This document shows, piece by piece, positions 7,685 to 17,028 of a stretch of DNA of 44,911 nt. This DNA comes from Telmatospirillum sp. Lineage in GTDB: Bacteria; Pseudomonadota; Alphaproteobacteria; Rhodospirillales; Magnetospirillaceae. Position 1 is the stretch's first letter. Every line of letters begins with the position of its first letter. The notes below the pieces were generated by a model. The model saw only the letters and a list, made by a program, of their open reading frames with translations, was not told the origin of the DNA and ran no database searches. Where the stretch lies: positions 1-44,911 of the forward strand of contig JARLJB010000003.1 of assembly GCA_031291415.1 (NCBI GenBank), given 5' to 3'. The position numbers and the translations under genes are program-made.

Positions 7685-9025
7685 TCACGACGCTTCCGCC
7701 CGGCGATGCTGTAATTTTCCCTGAATATAAGTGCTCCGCACGGCGCGGTCGTCCCCCAAGGTCATCAAGACGAATAATTCTTCTTCCAGGTCTCCTTCGA
7801 CGGTCTCCATGCGGTGGCGCATGGCCGGCGTCGCCAGCGGATCGAGGACCACCAGGTCGGCATAGCGGCCGGGCGCCAGACTGCCGATGTCGCCTTCCAT
7901 GCCAAGAGCGGCGGCGTTGCCGCGCGTCGCCTGATGAAAGGCCGTCAAGGCCGACAGCGTCTGGTTCTGCAATTGCAGGATCTTGTAGGCTTCGGCCGCC
8001 GTCCGCAGCATGGAATAGCTGGTGCCGCCGCCGACATCGGTGGCCAGTCCCAGGCGCACCGGCCGGCGCAGGTCGGTCAGGCGCGCCCAATCGAACAGGC
8101 CGCTGCCGATGAACAAATTGGACGTCGGGCAAAAGACCGCCACGGAACCGGTGTCCGACAACCTCTGGATTTCTGGCTCCGACAGATGGATGCAGTGGCC
8201 GAACAGAGAACGGGGTCCCAAAAGACCGAAGCGGTCATAAACGTCGGTATAGTGCTTCGCCGTCGGAAACAGACGGCGGACCTCGGCGATTTCCGCCCGG
8301 TTTTCCGACAGATGCGTCTGCAGATAGACGTCCGGATATTCGTTGAGCAGCGCACCGGCCCGTTCCAGTTGCGCTTCGGTCGAGGTGATCGCGAAGCGGA
8401 CAGTGACGGCCGCCCGTTGCCGCTCCTTGCCGTGCCAACGCTCGATCAAGGCCTTGGTTTCGTCGTAGGAGGACGCTGCCGTGTCGGTCAGGGCCGGCGG
8501 CGCGTTGCGGTCCATCATCGATTTCCCGGCGATCATCGCCGTGCCGCGCCGCACCGACTCCGCGAACAGCGCCTCGATGGACTGCGGATGCACCGAGCCG
8601 TAAACCACTGCCGTCGTCGTCCCGTTGCGCAGCAGTTCATCGAGAAAGAAGCTGGCATTGCGGGCGGCGTGGCCGGGGTCGGCGAATTTCTGTTCCTCGA
8701 CGAAGGTGTATTTCTCAAGCCAGTCGAGCAACTGTGCGCCGAACGAGGCGATGACCTGCGTCTGCGGGAAATGGATATGGGTGTCGATAAATCCCGGCAG
8801 GATAAGGCTGTCGGGATAGTGATCGATCGGAGTACCGGGCGGCAGCCCGGGCAGAAGGTCGGCGGCCGCCCCGACGGCGGCGATGCGGCCCCGTTCGATG
8901 CGCAGCAGGCCGTCTTCGATATACCGATAGCAGCCATGGTCGCCCGGCCCGTTCGGCGTTCTGTTGAACGACAACAGGCGACCGCGAATGGCGGAGACGG
9001 GAGCGGTTGGGGAATGCGCTGTCAT
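7685..9025 (-). CDS. guaD: Guanine deaminase
   Basis: 446-residue amidohydrolase that converts guanine to xanthine and ammonia. Metal-ligand HIH at residues 83-85 in GFIDTHIHFPQTQ. Other family features are YTFVEEQKF, TTAVVYGSVHPQS, the THLSEN metal ligand, HCIHLSE, FCPTSNLFIGSG and the ATDVGGGTSYSM segment near the last metal Asp. I start at the ATG at 9023-9025; an open frame continues upstream to 9085, but those 20 extra residues are Arg/Ser/Pro-rich and lie in a GC-rich intergenic palindrome. It sits between the BMP binding protein and adenine deaminase in a purine uptake and catabolism locus. Confidence 0.93.
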   Translation of the reverse strand: MTAHSPTAPVSAIRGRLLSFNRTPNGPGDHGCYRYIEDGLLRIERGRIAAVGAAADLLPGLPPGTPIDHYPDSLILPGFIDTHIHFPQTQVIASFGAQLLDWLEKYTFVEEQKFADPGHAARNASFFLDELLRNGTTTAVVYGSVHPQSIEALFAESVRRGTAMIAGKSMMDRNAPPALTDTAASSYDETKALIERWHGKERQRAAVTVRFAITSTEAQLERAGALLNEYPDVYLQTHLSENRAEIAEVRRLFPTAKHYTDVYDRFGLLGPRSLFGHCIHLSEPEIQRLSDTGSVAVFCPTSNLFIGSGLFDWARLTDLRRPVRLGLATDVGGGTSYSMLRTAAEAYKILQLQNQTLSALTAFHQATRGNAAALGMEGDIGSLAPGRYADLVVLDPLATPAMRHRMETVEGDLEEELFVLMTLGDDRAVRSTYIQGKLQHRRAEAS

Positions 9026-9068
9026 CGGGGCCTTATAGCTTGGGGATTGATGCCGCGCCGGTCGGAAA

Positions 9069-9125
9069 CGAGAGCCCCACCCCAAGCCCTCCCCACGAGG
9101 GGGAGGGGGCGCGTTCAGGGGTGGG
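9069..9125. repeat. GC-rich palindromic repeat
   Basis: GCCCCACCCC and CTCCCCACGAGGGGGAGGGG form a hairpin-like segment between the binding-protein gene and guaD, with a matching GGGGTGGGGT on the far side. Related CTCCCCACAAGGGGG and CCCCCTTGTGGAGAG copies occur at 32323-32338 and 32433-32447. This type of C/G-run intergenic repeat is common in alphaproteobacteria. Here it may stabilise or attenuate the transcript between an abundant binding protein and the enzymes. Confidence 0.5.
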
Positions 9126-9140
9126 GTAGGCGGACTGCTC

Positions 9141-10226
9141 TCAGCTTTCGACGCCGGCGACGTACCAGTTCATCTTCAGCATCTCTTCGTCGCTGGCCTT
9201 CTGGCCGGCCGCATAGACGACCTCGCCCTTCTGATTCTTGATCGGACCGGTGAAGGGGTGGACCGCACCGCTGGTGATGTCAGCCTTCAGCTTATCGGCG
9301 GCGGCTTTGACATCGGCGGGCATCGCGGCGTTGTAGGGGGCCAGACCGACCAGACCTTCCTTGAAGCCCCACCAGATGTCGGTCGAGGTCCAGGCGCCGT
9401 CGATGACCTTCTGAACCCGGTCGATGTAGTAGTTGGCCCACTGATCGACCACCGCCGTCAGATGCGCCTTGGGGGCGTAGCTGGTCATGTCGGTCGCCTG
9501 GCCGAAGGCGTAGACGCCGCGGCTTTCCGCGACCTGCAGGGGGGCGGCGCTGTCGGTGTGCTGCGAGATGATGTCGGCCCCCTTGTCGATCAGGGCCTTG
9601 GCGGCATCGCTTTCCTTGCCCGGGTCGTACCAGGTGTTGGCCCAGATGACCTTGGTCTTGAAGTTCGGGTTGTGCTTCTGGGCCGCCAGGGTGAAGGCGT
9701 TGATGCCCATCACCACTTCCGGAATCGGGAAGGACGCCACATAACCGGCGACGCCGGCCTTGCTCATGCGGCCGGCGATGTCACCCAGCACGGCGCGGCC
9801 TTCATAAAAGCGCGCGTTGTAGATCGCCAGATTGTTGGCCCGCTTGAAACCGGTGGCATGTTCGAATTTGAGCTTCGGGAACTGGCTGGCGACCTTGAGG
9901 GTGGCTTCCATGAAGCCGAACGAGGTCGAGAAGATCAGCTGGTTGCCGGAAGTGGCCAGCTGGCGGATGACGCGTTCACAGTCCGGGCCTTCGGGGACAT
10001 TTTCGACAAACGTGACTTTGACCTTGTCGCCGAAATGCGCCTCGACGGCACGGCGCCCGACGTCGTGCGCGAAGGTGTAGCCATGATCGCCGATCGGACC
10101 GGTGTAGACGAAGGCGACGGGAAGCGGGTCGGCGGCCAGCGCAGTGCCGGCCCGTCCCAGAGCCATGGTGCCGGCGGCGGCGGCCGATCCTGCCAGGAAT
10201 GTGCGTCGGGTAACGGTAATCGTCAT
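9141..10226 (-). CDS. BMP-family nucleoside/purine ABC transporter substrate-binding protein
   Basis: 361-residue periplasmic binding protein of the BMP/PnrA-like family, whose known members bind nucleosides or purine bases. The N-terminus has a Tat-type signal (RRTFLAGSAAAAG, cleavage near ALAAD) rather than the lipobox common in Gram-positive members. Mature features typical of the family are VAFVYTGPIGDHGYTF, FSTSFGFMEATLKVA, FEHATG, GYVASFPIPEVVMGINAFTL and WANTWYDPGKE. Ribosome site AGAGGGG precedes the ATG. It lies 35 bases after the permease gene and is followed by guaD and ade. That context points to purine bases as substrate; the exact ligand is inferred. Confidence 0.9.
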   Translation of the reverse strand: MTITVTRRTFLAGSAAAAGTMALGRAGTALAADPLPVAFVYTGPIGDHGYTFAHDVGRRAVEAHFGDKVKVTFVENVPEGPDCERVIRQLATSGNQLIFSTSFGFMEATLKVASQFPKLKFEHATGFKRANNLAIYNARFYEGRAVLGDIAGRMSKAGVAGYVASFPIPEVVMGINAFTLAAQKHNPNFKTKVIWANTWYDPGKESDAAKALIDKGADIISQHTDSAAPLQVAESRGVYAFGQATDMTSYAPKAHLTAVVDQWANYYIDRVQKVIDGAWTSTDIWWGFKEGLVGLAPYNAAMPADVKAAADKLKADITSGAVHPFTGPIKNQKGEVVYAAGQKASDEEMLKMNWYVAGVES

Positions 10227-10261
10227 GGGGTTCCCCTCTTTGTCAGGTCAAGAAACAGTGG

Positions 10262-11185
10262 TCAAACCGACGGTCGGAACGGTTTTCCGAGAGCCGCCGG
10301 GGCGGTGAGGCGGCCTCGCCACGGGCCGGCCGAAATGATGGTCAACACGGCGATGGTTGCCAGGTAAGGGAGCATTGAAAACACCTGCGCCGGCAGGCTG
10401 AAGATCCCTTGCGCATGGAGCTGCAGGATGGTCACGCCCCCGAACAGATAGGCTCCGGCCAGAACGCGCCAGGGGCGCCAGGATCCGAATACCACCAGGG
10501 CAAGCGCGATCCAGCCGCGTCCCGAGGTCATCCCCTCCATCCACATGGGCGTGTAGGATAACGACAGAAAGGCGCCGCCCAATCCGGCGGCGGCGCCGCC
10601 GAAAAGCGTCGCCAAATAGCGGATACGGATAACCGGAAGGCCGAGCGAGTGAGCCGATTCCGCCGATTCTCCGACGGCCCGCAGCATCATGCCGGGGCGT
10701 GTGCGCTTCAAGAACCAGGCGGTTGCCGCGGTCAGAGCCACCGACAGATAGACCAGGCCGTCCTGGCCGAACAGCACCGGTCCGACCACCGGCAAGCTCG
10801 ACAGCCCGGGCAGCGCGAGCTTCGGCAGCGCCGGCACGGTCTGGCCGACGAATCCCGATCCCAGTAACGCCGAAAGGCCGATGCCGAAGATGGTCAGCGC
10901 TAGGCCGGTGGCCACCTGGTTGGCCATCAAGGTCAGCGTCAGGGCCGCGAAAACCAGGGCCAGGGCGGCACCGGCCACGGCGGCGGCCAGGATGCCCAGC
11001 ATCGGGTTGCCGGTCGAGACCGCCACCGCGAAACCGGTGACCGCCCCCATCAGCATCATGCCCTCGACGCCAAGATTGAGAACGCCCGAGCGTTCGACCA
11101 CCAGTTCGCCGGTGGCGGCGAACAGCAAGGGTGTCGAGGCACTGATGACGGCGGCGGAAATGTTGACGATCGATTCGGAAATCAT
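10262..11185 (-). CDS. Nucleoside/purine ABC transporter permease (YufQ/NupQ-like)
   Basis: 307-residue very hydrophobic inner-membrane protein of the branched-chain/BMP-type permease family. Diagnostic segments are ATGELVVERSGVLNLGVEGMM near the N-terminus (residues ~26-46, split here by the family's E-R-S-G-V-x-N-L-G-x-E-G core) and RAVGESAESAHSLG in the cytoplasmic coupling loop. About eight to ten membrane segments are visible. The ATG overlaps the stop of the other permease gene (ATGA at 11182-11185), so the two are coupled and presumably form a heterodimeric channel. Confidence 0.9.
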   Translation of the reverse strand: MISESIVNISAAVISASTPLLFAATGELVVERSGVLNLGVEGMMLMGAVTGFAVAVSTGNPMLGILAAAVAGAALALVFAALTLTLMANQVATGLALTIFGIGLSALLGSGFVGQTVPALPKLALPGLSSLPVVGPVLFGQDGLVYLSVALTAATAWFLKRTRPGMMLRAVGESAESAHSLGLPVIRIRYLATLFGGAAAGLGGAFLSLSYTPMWMEGMTSGRGWIALALVVFGSWRPWRVLAGAYLFGGVTILQLHAQGIFSLPAQVFSMLPYLATIAVLTIISAGPWRGRLTAPAALGKPFRPSV

Positions 11186-12264
11186 GATGGTCCCACCTCT
11201 CGGCGCGACGACGCCAGACGGATGCGGTATCGCGACAGGAAGTCGCAGGCCAGCAGATAGAACAGCAGCATGCCTTGGAACACGCCGGTCGCCGCCTGCG
11301 GCAGACGGTCCTCGACCTGGGCGATTTCACCGCCGTTGTAGGAAATCGCCATCAGGAAGCCGGCCGCGATGATGCCCAGCGGGTGCAGGCGGCCCAGAAA
11401 GGCGACGATGATGGCGGTAAATCCGTATCCGGGCGTCAGGTGCGGCACCAGTTGGCCGACTGGTCCGGCCGCTTCGAAGGTTCCGGCCAGTCCGGCGGTG
11501 CCGCCGCTGATCATGAAGGACAGCCAAATTGTGCGGTTGCGGCTGAAGCCGGCGAAACGTGCCGCCGCCGGTGCCTGGCCGACGACCTTCACCTGGAAAC
11601 CGATAACGGCGCGGGTCATCAGCACCCAGGCGGCGACCGCCGCCGCCAAGGTCACCAGGATTCCGACATGCATGCGGGTGCCGTCGAGAACCAGCGGCAG
11701 CAGCGCTGAATCGGTGAACATCCGGGTCTGCGGGAAATTGAAGCCTTGCGGATCGCGCCAGGGTCCGTAGACCAGGATGCCAAGCCCCAGGGTCGCGACA
11801 TAGGTCAACATCAGGCTGGTCAGAATCTCGCTGACCTCGAAGCGCGTCTTGAGATAGGCCGGAATGGCCCCGTAGATCATGCCGCCAAGGACGCCGGCAA
11901 AGCACATCAACGGCAGGATCCAGACACCGCTCTGGTCCCAGAAGGCCAGCGCCACGCCGCCCGCGCCGATGGCGCCCAGCGTCAATTGCCCTTCGGCGCC
12001 GATGTTCCAGACATTCGCCCGGAAACCGACGGCCAGTCCGGTAGCGATCAGTACCAGGGGGCCGGCTTTGACGCAGAGCTCCGACCAGCCGTAGAACGTC
12101 AGCGTCGGCGAAATGAGAAAGTGATAGAGGGTTTTGGCCGGCGCCAGGCCAAGGAAAAGAAACAGGAAATAACCGCTGATCACCGTCAGCAAGACAGCCA
12201 GCACCGGCGTCGCATAGACCACCGCGCGCGAGGTTTCGGAACGCGGCTCGACCTTAACCTGCAT
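11182..12264 (-). CDS. Nucleoside/purine ABC transporter permease (YufP/NupP-like)
   Basis: 360-residue inner-membrane permease partner of the following gene. It has the family pattern of ~8-10 membrane spans with NVWNIGAEGQLTLGAIGAGG near residues 90-110 and a coupling loop around VVGQAPAAARFAGFSRN. I start at the ATG at 12262-12264 because GGGAG lies eight bases upstream; an ATG at 12282 in the same frame adds only six residues. The start overlaps the end of the ATPase gene by about ten bases, typical of a tightly coupled operon. Confidence 0.9.
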   Translation of the reverse strand: MQVKVEPRSETSRAVVYATPVLAVLLTVISGYFLFLFLGLAPAKTLYHFLISPTLTFYGWSELCVKAGPLVLIATGLAVGFRANVWNIGAEGQLTLGAIGAGGVALAFWDQSGVWILPLMCFAGVLGGMIYGAIPAYLKTRFEVSEILTSLMLTYVATLGLGILVYGPWRDPQGFNFPQTRMFTDSALLPLVLDGTRMHVGILVTLAAAVAAWVLMTRAVIGFQVKVVGQAPAAARFAGFSRNRTIWLSFMISGGTAGLAGTFEAAGPVGQLVPHLTPGYGFTAIIVAFLGRLHPLGIIAAGFLMAISYNGGEIAQVEDRLPQAATGVFQGMLLFYLLACDFLSRYRIRLASSRREVGPS

Positions 12265-13807
12265 TGTGGGAACTCCCGGCATCGCCTTCGAGGCCGTGCA
12301 CTCCGCCCATCAGCATGCCGATCTGATCGATCGAGGCTTCCGCGGTGGAGAGCGCCGGCGACAAGGTTCCCCGATTAATGACGGCCAGCCGGTCACTGAC
12401 CACCAGCAATTCGTCGAGATCTTGCGACACCACGACGATGGCCGTGCCGCTTTGCGCCAGCTTGAACAGCGCCTGGTGGATGGCGGCGGCGGCGGCGGCG
12501 TCGACGCCCCAGGTCGGTTGCGAAATGATGAGGACCTCAGGACTTTGCAGAACCTCGCGGCCGACGATGAATTTCTGCAGGTTGCCGCCCGACAGCGTCG
12601 CCGCGGTGGCCGTCGGGCCGCTGGCCTTCACCGAGAATTCCTCGATGATGCGTTCGGCGAAACTGCGCGCCTCTCTCAGCTGGATGAAGCCCTGGTGGGC
12701 CAGACCCATGCGGTTGCGGGCGGTCAACAGGGTGTTTTCGGCCAAGGTCATCTCGGGGACCGAGGCGTGCCCGGCCCGTTCCTCGGGTACGGAACAAAGG
12801 CCATTCATCCGTCGTTTTTCGGCGTTCATCTGGGCGATCGGCTTGCCGTCGAGGCGAATGGTCGACGGACTGCGCAGCACCACCTCGCCAGCCAGCGCTT
12901 CCGTCAGTTCGTTCTGGCCATTGCCGGCGACGCCGGCAATACCGAAAATCTCGCCGGCCCCGACTTCGAAAGAAATACCTTTGAGGTTGACGCCGAAAGG
13001 ATGGTCGGTCGGCAGCGTCAGGTTGCTGACGATCAGCCGCGGCTCCTGGGTAATGGTACCGGCCCGGCGTACCAGCTGTTTCAATTCGGCGCCGATCATC
13101 AACTGCGCCATGCTGCGCGCGGTTTCCACCGCCGGATCGCATTGCCCGACCACGCGCCCGCCGCGCAACACCGTCGCGTGGTGGCAGAGCTCTTTGATTT
13201 CCTGCAGTTTGTGCGAAATATAAAGGATCGAGCAGCCTTCGTCGGACAGCTGGCGCAGAGTGACGAACAGGCGTCCGACTTCCTGTGGGGTCAGGACCGA
13301 GGTCGGCTCGTCCATGATCAGCAGTTTGGGATTTTGCAGAAGACAGCGAACGATCTCGACCCGTTGGCGTTCGCCGACCGACAGCGTGTGAATTTCGCGG
13401 CTGGGATCGAGCGGCAGGCCATATTTGCGTGAAACCGAGACGATCCGGTCAGCCAGTTCCTTGAGATCGGGGGCATTGTCGATACCGAGCGCGATGTTTT
13501 CCAGAACCGTCATCGCCTCGAACAGCGAAAAATGCTGAAAGACCATGCCGATGCCCAATTCGCGGGCCCGGTGCGGACTGGTGATGACCTCGTCCCGGCC
13601 ATTCCATTGAATTTTCCCTTCGTCGGCTTGCAGCACGCCATAGATGATCTTGACCAGCGTGCTTTTGCCGGCGCCGTTTTCGCCCAACAGCGCATGCACC
13701 TGTCCTGGCCCGACCGAAAAACCGATTTGGTCGTTGGCGATAACGCTCTGGAACCTTTTGCTGATGTTTCGCAGCACGAGCCGAGGCGTCTGGCGTTCGT
13801 CATGCAC
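12254..13807 (-). CDS. Nucleoside/purine ABC transporter ATP-binding protein (YufO/NupO-like)
   Basis: 517-residue protein with two fused nucleotide-binding domains. The first has Walker A GENGAGKST, signature LSVGERQRVEIVRCL and Walker B LLIMDEPTS. The second is the usual degenerate copy: GVAGNGQNELTEAL in place of a Walker A, signature LSGGNLQKFIVGRE, and IISQPTWGVD with Gln where the catalytic Glu-containing motif would be. That asymmetry is normal for BMP and sugar importers of this class. First gene of the ABC part of the locus; 362 bases separate it from the 8-oxoguanine deaminase gene, so it may have its own promoter. Confidence 0.93.
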   Translation of the reverse strand: MHDERQTPRLVLRNISKRFQSVIANDQIGFSVGPGQVHALLGENGAGKSTLVKIIYGVLQADEGKIQWNGRDEVITSPHRARELGIGMVFQHFSLFEAMTVLENIALGIDNAPDLKELADRIVSVSRKYGLPLDPSREIHTLSVGERQRVEIVRCLLQNPKLLIMDEPTSVLTPQEVGRLFVTLRQLSDEGCSILYISHKLQEIKELCHHATVLRGGRVVGQCDPAVETARSMAQLMIGAELKQLVRRAGTITQEPRLIVSNLTLPTDHPFGVNLKGISFEVGAGEIFGIAGVAGNGQNELTEALAGEVVLRSPSTIRLDGKPIAQMNAEKRRMNGLCSVPEERAGHASVPEMTLAENTLLTARNRMGLAHQGFIQLREARSFAERIIEEFSVKASGPTATAATLSGGNLQKFIVGREVLQSPEVLIISQPTWGVDAAAAAAIHQALFKLAQSGTAIVVVSQDLDELLVVSDRLAVINRGTLSPALSTAEASIDQIGMLMGGVHGLEGDAGSSHNAG

Positions 13808-14169
13808 TATAGGTTGCTCCCCAACAAATCCTCATTCTCCCCGCTTCGGCGTTTCCAAAAGGCCGGAGGGGACGCCTGCGAAATCCGTGCCAGCCGGACG
13901 AACCGTTGGCGGATCTTTCTTTTGAACAGGGCGACATCCCACTAGAGCAATTCCCGGCAAGACGGAAGCCCCTTTTGTTTTTGCCGTTGCAGCGTCTGAT
14001 TGAACGTTCTGTGGACGTCCTGGTCGGGTGCCCGAAAAATGGTCTCCGGAAAATGCCGCCATGCCGGGACGCGCGCCGAAGCCCGTGCCGAGGGCAGCCG
14101 GTGCCCAAAGGTTAGGCGATCGGCGCAAGCTGGTGCCAGGACAAAAGCGCGGGGCGCGGGCATCGGTCG
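13808..14169. other. 362-base intergenic region in the purine locus
   Basis: No gene is supported here. Short frames on both strands are Arg/Pro-rich and match nothing I know. The segment should contain the promoter of the minus-strand ABC transporter operon; a GGGGAGC ribosome-like site lies just ahead of its start. I could not pick out a convincing -35/-10 pair or a purine riboswitch core. Confidence 0.5.
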
Positions 14170-15525
14170 TCAGAGCCTTCCCGCCAGGCGGGCGGCATTG
14201 CCCCGGTGACGGGCCATGAGTTCGGCCGGGTCGAGTCCGGTGATGACGCCATCGGAAACGATCCAGCGGCCGGCCACCATCACACGGTCGGCGTGATGGG
14301 CGCCGCACAAGACCAAGGCGGCGATAGGATCTCCATGCCCGGCGAAACGCAACTCATCGAGCTGGAACAGGGCAAGGTCGGCGGCCTTGCCGGGCGCCAA
14401 CAGGCCAAGGTCGGGACGACCGATGCAGGCGGCGGAACCACGCGTCGCATAACGCAGCGCGTCTTTGTGGCCGATGGCGTCGGCGCCATTGTTCAGCCGC
14501 TGCAACAGAAACGCGGCGCGCACTTCCTGGATCAGGTTGGAACAATCGGCCGAGGCCGAGCCGTCGACTCCGAGACCGACCGGCGCCCCCGCGGCTTCCA
14601 GGGCGGGAGCCGGACAGACCCCGGAGGCCAACACCTGATTGCTGCTGGGACAATGGCAGATGCCGGTCCCCGCTTTACCGAGCCGGGCGATTTCGCCGGC
14701 GTTGAAATGGATGCCATGGGCCAGCCACACCTGATCGGTGAGCCAGCCGCAATCTTCCAGATAGTCGAGCGGCCGGCAGCCGAACAGCTTTTCGCAGAAG
14801 GCGTTTTCGTCTTCGGTTTCCGCCAGGTGGGTGTGCAGGCGCACGCCGTGGCGATCGGCCAGCCAGGCGCTGTCCTGCATCAGTTGCCGGGTTACCGAGA
14901 AGGGCGAGCAGGGGGCGAGCGCGATCTGGATCATCGCGCCGCCCTCGGCCGGCGTATCGGTCGGCTGGTGGTAACGCGTGATCAGGCGTTCGCTGTCGGC
15001 AAGGATGACGTCTTCGTTCTGCACGACGCTGTCGGGCGGCAGCCCGCCGTCCTTGACCGACAGATTCATCGATCCGCGCGTGAATAGCGCGCGGACTCCC
15101 AGACGGTGCGCTTCCTCCACTTCGATGTCGATCGCCTGGGCCAGACCATCGGGAAACACATAGTGATGGTCGACGACGGTGGTACAGCCCGACAGCAGCA
15201 ATTCGGCTATCGCCACCTGCGCCGCGGACCGTAGGGCCTCTTCGTCAAGGCCGGCCCAAACCGGATAAAGAGCCGTCAACCAGGAGAACAGGCTTTTGTT
15301 GAGCGCCGCCGGAAAGGCGCGCGTCAATGTCTGATAGAAATGGTGGTGCGTGTTGATCAGGCCGGGCAGGACGACATGCCGGTCCGCCTCAAAAATATGG
15401 TCAATCGGTCCCGTCGGCAGTCCTCCCCGGGGGACAAGCTCGATGATGCGGCCATGCTCGACCACCAGCCCGCGTTCCGCATTGTCGGCCAGAATGGCCA
15501 GAGGATCCTTGATCCATAGTTTCAT
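14170..15525 (-). CDS. 8-oxoguanine deaminase
   Basis: 451-residue amidohydrolase of the AtzA/TrzN-like branch. It reads LPGLINTHHHFYQTLTRAF around the metal ligands at residues ~60-62. Further on are VVDHHYVFPDG, LAPCSPFSVT, LHTHLAETEDE, WLAHGIHF, ICHCPSSNQVLASG and GLGVDGSASADCSN. The HHHFYQTLTRA and VDGSASADCSNL segments are characteristic of experimentally described 8-oxoguanine deaminases (8-oxoguanine to urate plus ammonia). Hydroxyatrazine-type deaminases are the main alternative, but the purine transporter and two other purine deaminases next to it favour 8-oxoguanine. Confidence 0.85.
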   Translation of the reverse strand: MKLWIKDPLAILADNAERGLVVEHGRIIELVPRGGLPTGPIDHIFEADRHVVLPGLINTHHHFYQTLTRAFPAALNKSLFSWLTALYPVWAGLDEEALRSAAQVAIAELLLSGCTTVVDHHYVFPDGLAQAIDIEVEEAHRLGVRALFTRGSMNLSVKDGGLPPDSVVQNEDVILADSERLITRYHQPTDTPAEGGAMIQIALAPCSPFSVTRQLMQDSAWLADRHGVRLHTHLAETEDENAFCEKLFGCRPLDYLEDCGWLTDQVWLAHGIHFNAGEIARLGKAGTGICHCPSSNQVLASGVCPAPALEAAGAPVGLGVDGSASADCSNLIQEVRAAFLLQRLNNGADAIGHKDALRYATRGSAACIGRPDLGLLAPGKAADLALFQLDELRFAGHGDPIAALVLCGAHHADRVMVAGRWIVSDGVITGLDPAELMARHRGNAARLAGRL

Positions 15526-15706
15526 CGACGACGTTCTTCCTGATTGAAATCATGAGAGTGGAGGGCGCGTTCCATGCGGACGCTGGCAATGACGCTCCTC
15601 CGCGACCTCGGTCCAGCGCAAATGTCCGGTCAACTCAATATTCTTGCAACCGCCTTTTGCGTGAGAAACTGTGGGGTCAGCATTTTATCATCCAGGGAGT
15701 CCGTCC

Positions 15707-16129
15707 ATGCAGGCTAGCGATATCATCACGTTTCTCGATATGCACTCCCATCCCGAGGGCGGGCATTACGCGGAAATCTGGCGCGAGAGTGGATCCGATG
15801 GCGGGCGTGGCGCCTGCACAGCCATCTATTTTCTGCTTCAGGCGGGTGAGATATCGCACTGGCATCGCGTCGACGCCACCGAGATCTGGCATTGGTATGC
15901 CGGAAGTCCGCTGCTGCTCAGCTCATCGGAAGATGGCAAGCGGACGGTCGATGTTCCGCTGGGAACCGACTTGGCGGCCGGTCAAAGGCCGCAGATCGTG
16001 GTTCCCGCCCACCACTGGCAATCGGCAAGATCCCTGGGTGGCTGGACGCTGGTCGGCTGCACGGTGTCACCGGCCTTCGAGTTCGCCGGTTTCGAAATGG
16101 CACCGCCCGGCTGGCAACCCGGGATGTGA
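15707..16129 (+). CDS. DUF985 cupin family protein
   Basis: 140-residue protein of the DUF985 (Cupin_5) family, a single beta-barrel of unknown function sometimes proposed to bind sugar-like ligands or metals. Typical pieces: HPEGGHYAEIWRES, RGACTAIYFLLQAGEISHWH, DATEIWHWYAGSPL and FEFAGFEMAPPGWQPG at the C-terminus. His residues in SHWHRVDATEIWHWY are the likely cupin metal site. I start at the ATG at 15707 because AGGGAG lies eight bases upstream; a GTG at 15671 in frame would add 12 unsupported residues. Converges on the LysE gene with only two bases between stops. Confidence 0.88.
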   Translation: MQASDIITFLDMHSHPEGGHYAEIWRESGSDGGRGACTAIYFLLQAGEISHWHRVDATEIWHWYAGSPLLLSSSEDGKRTVDVPLGTDLAAGQRPQIVVPAHHWQSARSLGGWTLVGCTVSPAFEFAGFEMAPPGWQPGM

Positions 16130-16131
16130 CG

Positions 16132-16773
16132 CTATCCACGCTGAAATACGGCAAGCCTAATGCCGAGATAGATGAACAACGTGCCGAGCGTGCGGTCGAT
16201 CCCGTGTTGCAGGCGTCTGGCCCGGCCGACCAGGCGGGCGATCCGCGCCGAAGCCCAGGCGACCAGTATGTTCCATAACGTGCCGTTGAGATCGAACAGC
16301 AGGCCGAGGAACAGGAACGCCTGCATTTTCGAGGGCGCGTCGGTGTCGATGAACTGCGGCAGAAACGCCAGGAAGAATAACGCAACCTTGGGATTGAGGA
16401 CGTTGGTGATAAATCCCTGGCGAAAGACCTGCGCCAAAGTCACCAAGCGCATTGGCGATCCAGCGTCGACGGCAGCCCCGTTCTTTCTCGCCAGCAGCAT
16501 TCTGGCGCCGATGTAGATCAGATAAGCGGCACCGGCCAGCTTGACGACGGTAAAGGCGGTGGCCGAGGCGGCAAGCAGCGCCGAAATCCCCAGTGCCGCC
16601 GCCGTGACATGCACCAGCGCTCCGGCCCCGATACCCAGCGCCGCGACAATTCCGCCCTTCGATCCCAATTGCGCGCTGCGCCCGATGATATAGGCCATGT
16701 CCGGTCCGGGAGAGATATTCAAGATCAACCCGGAGACGATGAACAATTCGAGATCATGAACGCCGAACATCAT
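16132..16773 (-). CDS. LysE/RhtB family amino-acid exporter
   Basis: 213-residue inner-membrane protein with about six hydrophobic segments. The family start ISGLILNISPGPDMAYIIGR has the form usual in RhtB/LysE proteins (N-x-x-P-G-P-D). It continues with GIVAALGIGAGALVH, AGAAYLIYIGARMLL and FRQGFITNVLNPKVALFFLA, also family hallmarks. These proteins export amino acids or derivatives (homoserine, threonine, lysine); the substrate cannot be told from sequence. No link to its neighbours is evident. Confidence 0.9.
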   Translation of the reverse strand: MMFGVHDLELFIVSGLILNISPGPDMAYIIGRSAQLGSKGGIVAALGIGAGALVHVTAAALGISALLAASATAFTVVKLAGAAYLIYIGARMLLARKNGAAVDAGSPMRLVTLAQVFRQGFITNVLNPKVALFFLAFLPQFIDTDAPSKMQAFLFLGLLFDLNGTLWNILVAWASARIARLVGRARRLQHGIDRTLGTLFIYLGIRLAVFQRG

Positions 16774-17028
16774 ATCTTTTTCCGAATTGCGAGCATTGGC
16801 ACGGTATGGCGCGATCGAATGTCCATGCTTATCTGCGCGGCCTTTTCGCGACGGGCGGAGCCGCTTGCCGCCCGAGGCGCATCAACAAGTTTCTGATGGC
16901 CAATGGAAACCAGTTGCCGCTGGTCGTCAAGACCGTCAAATTCATTGATAGGTTATTGAACTGACATGACAACGCGCCCCATCTGATGGTGTCGTCTTCG
17001 GTTTTTCGTACAATTTTCTGGTCGTTGC

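Noticed and set aside
13808-14169. Purine riboswitch upstream of the purine importer
   Set aside because: I could not find the conserved three-way-junction core or the paired loop sequences on the minus strand.
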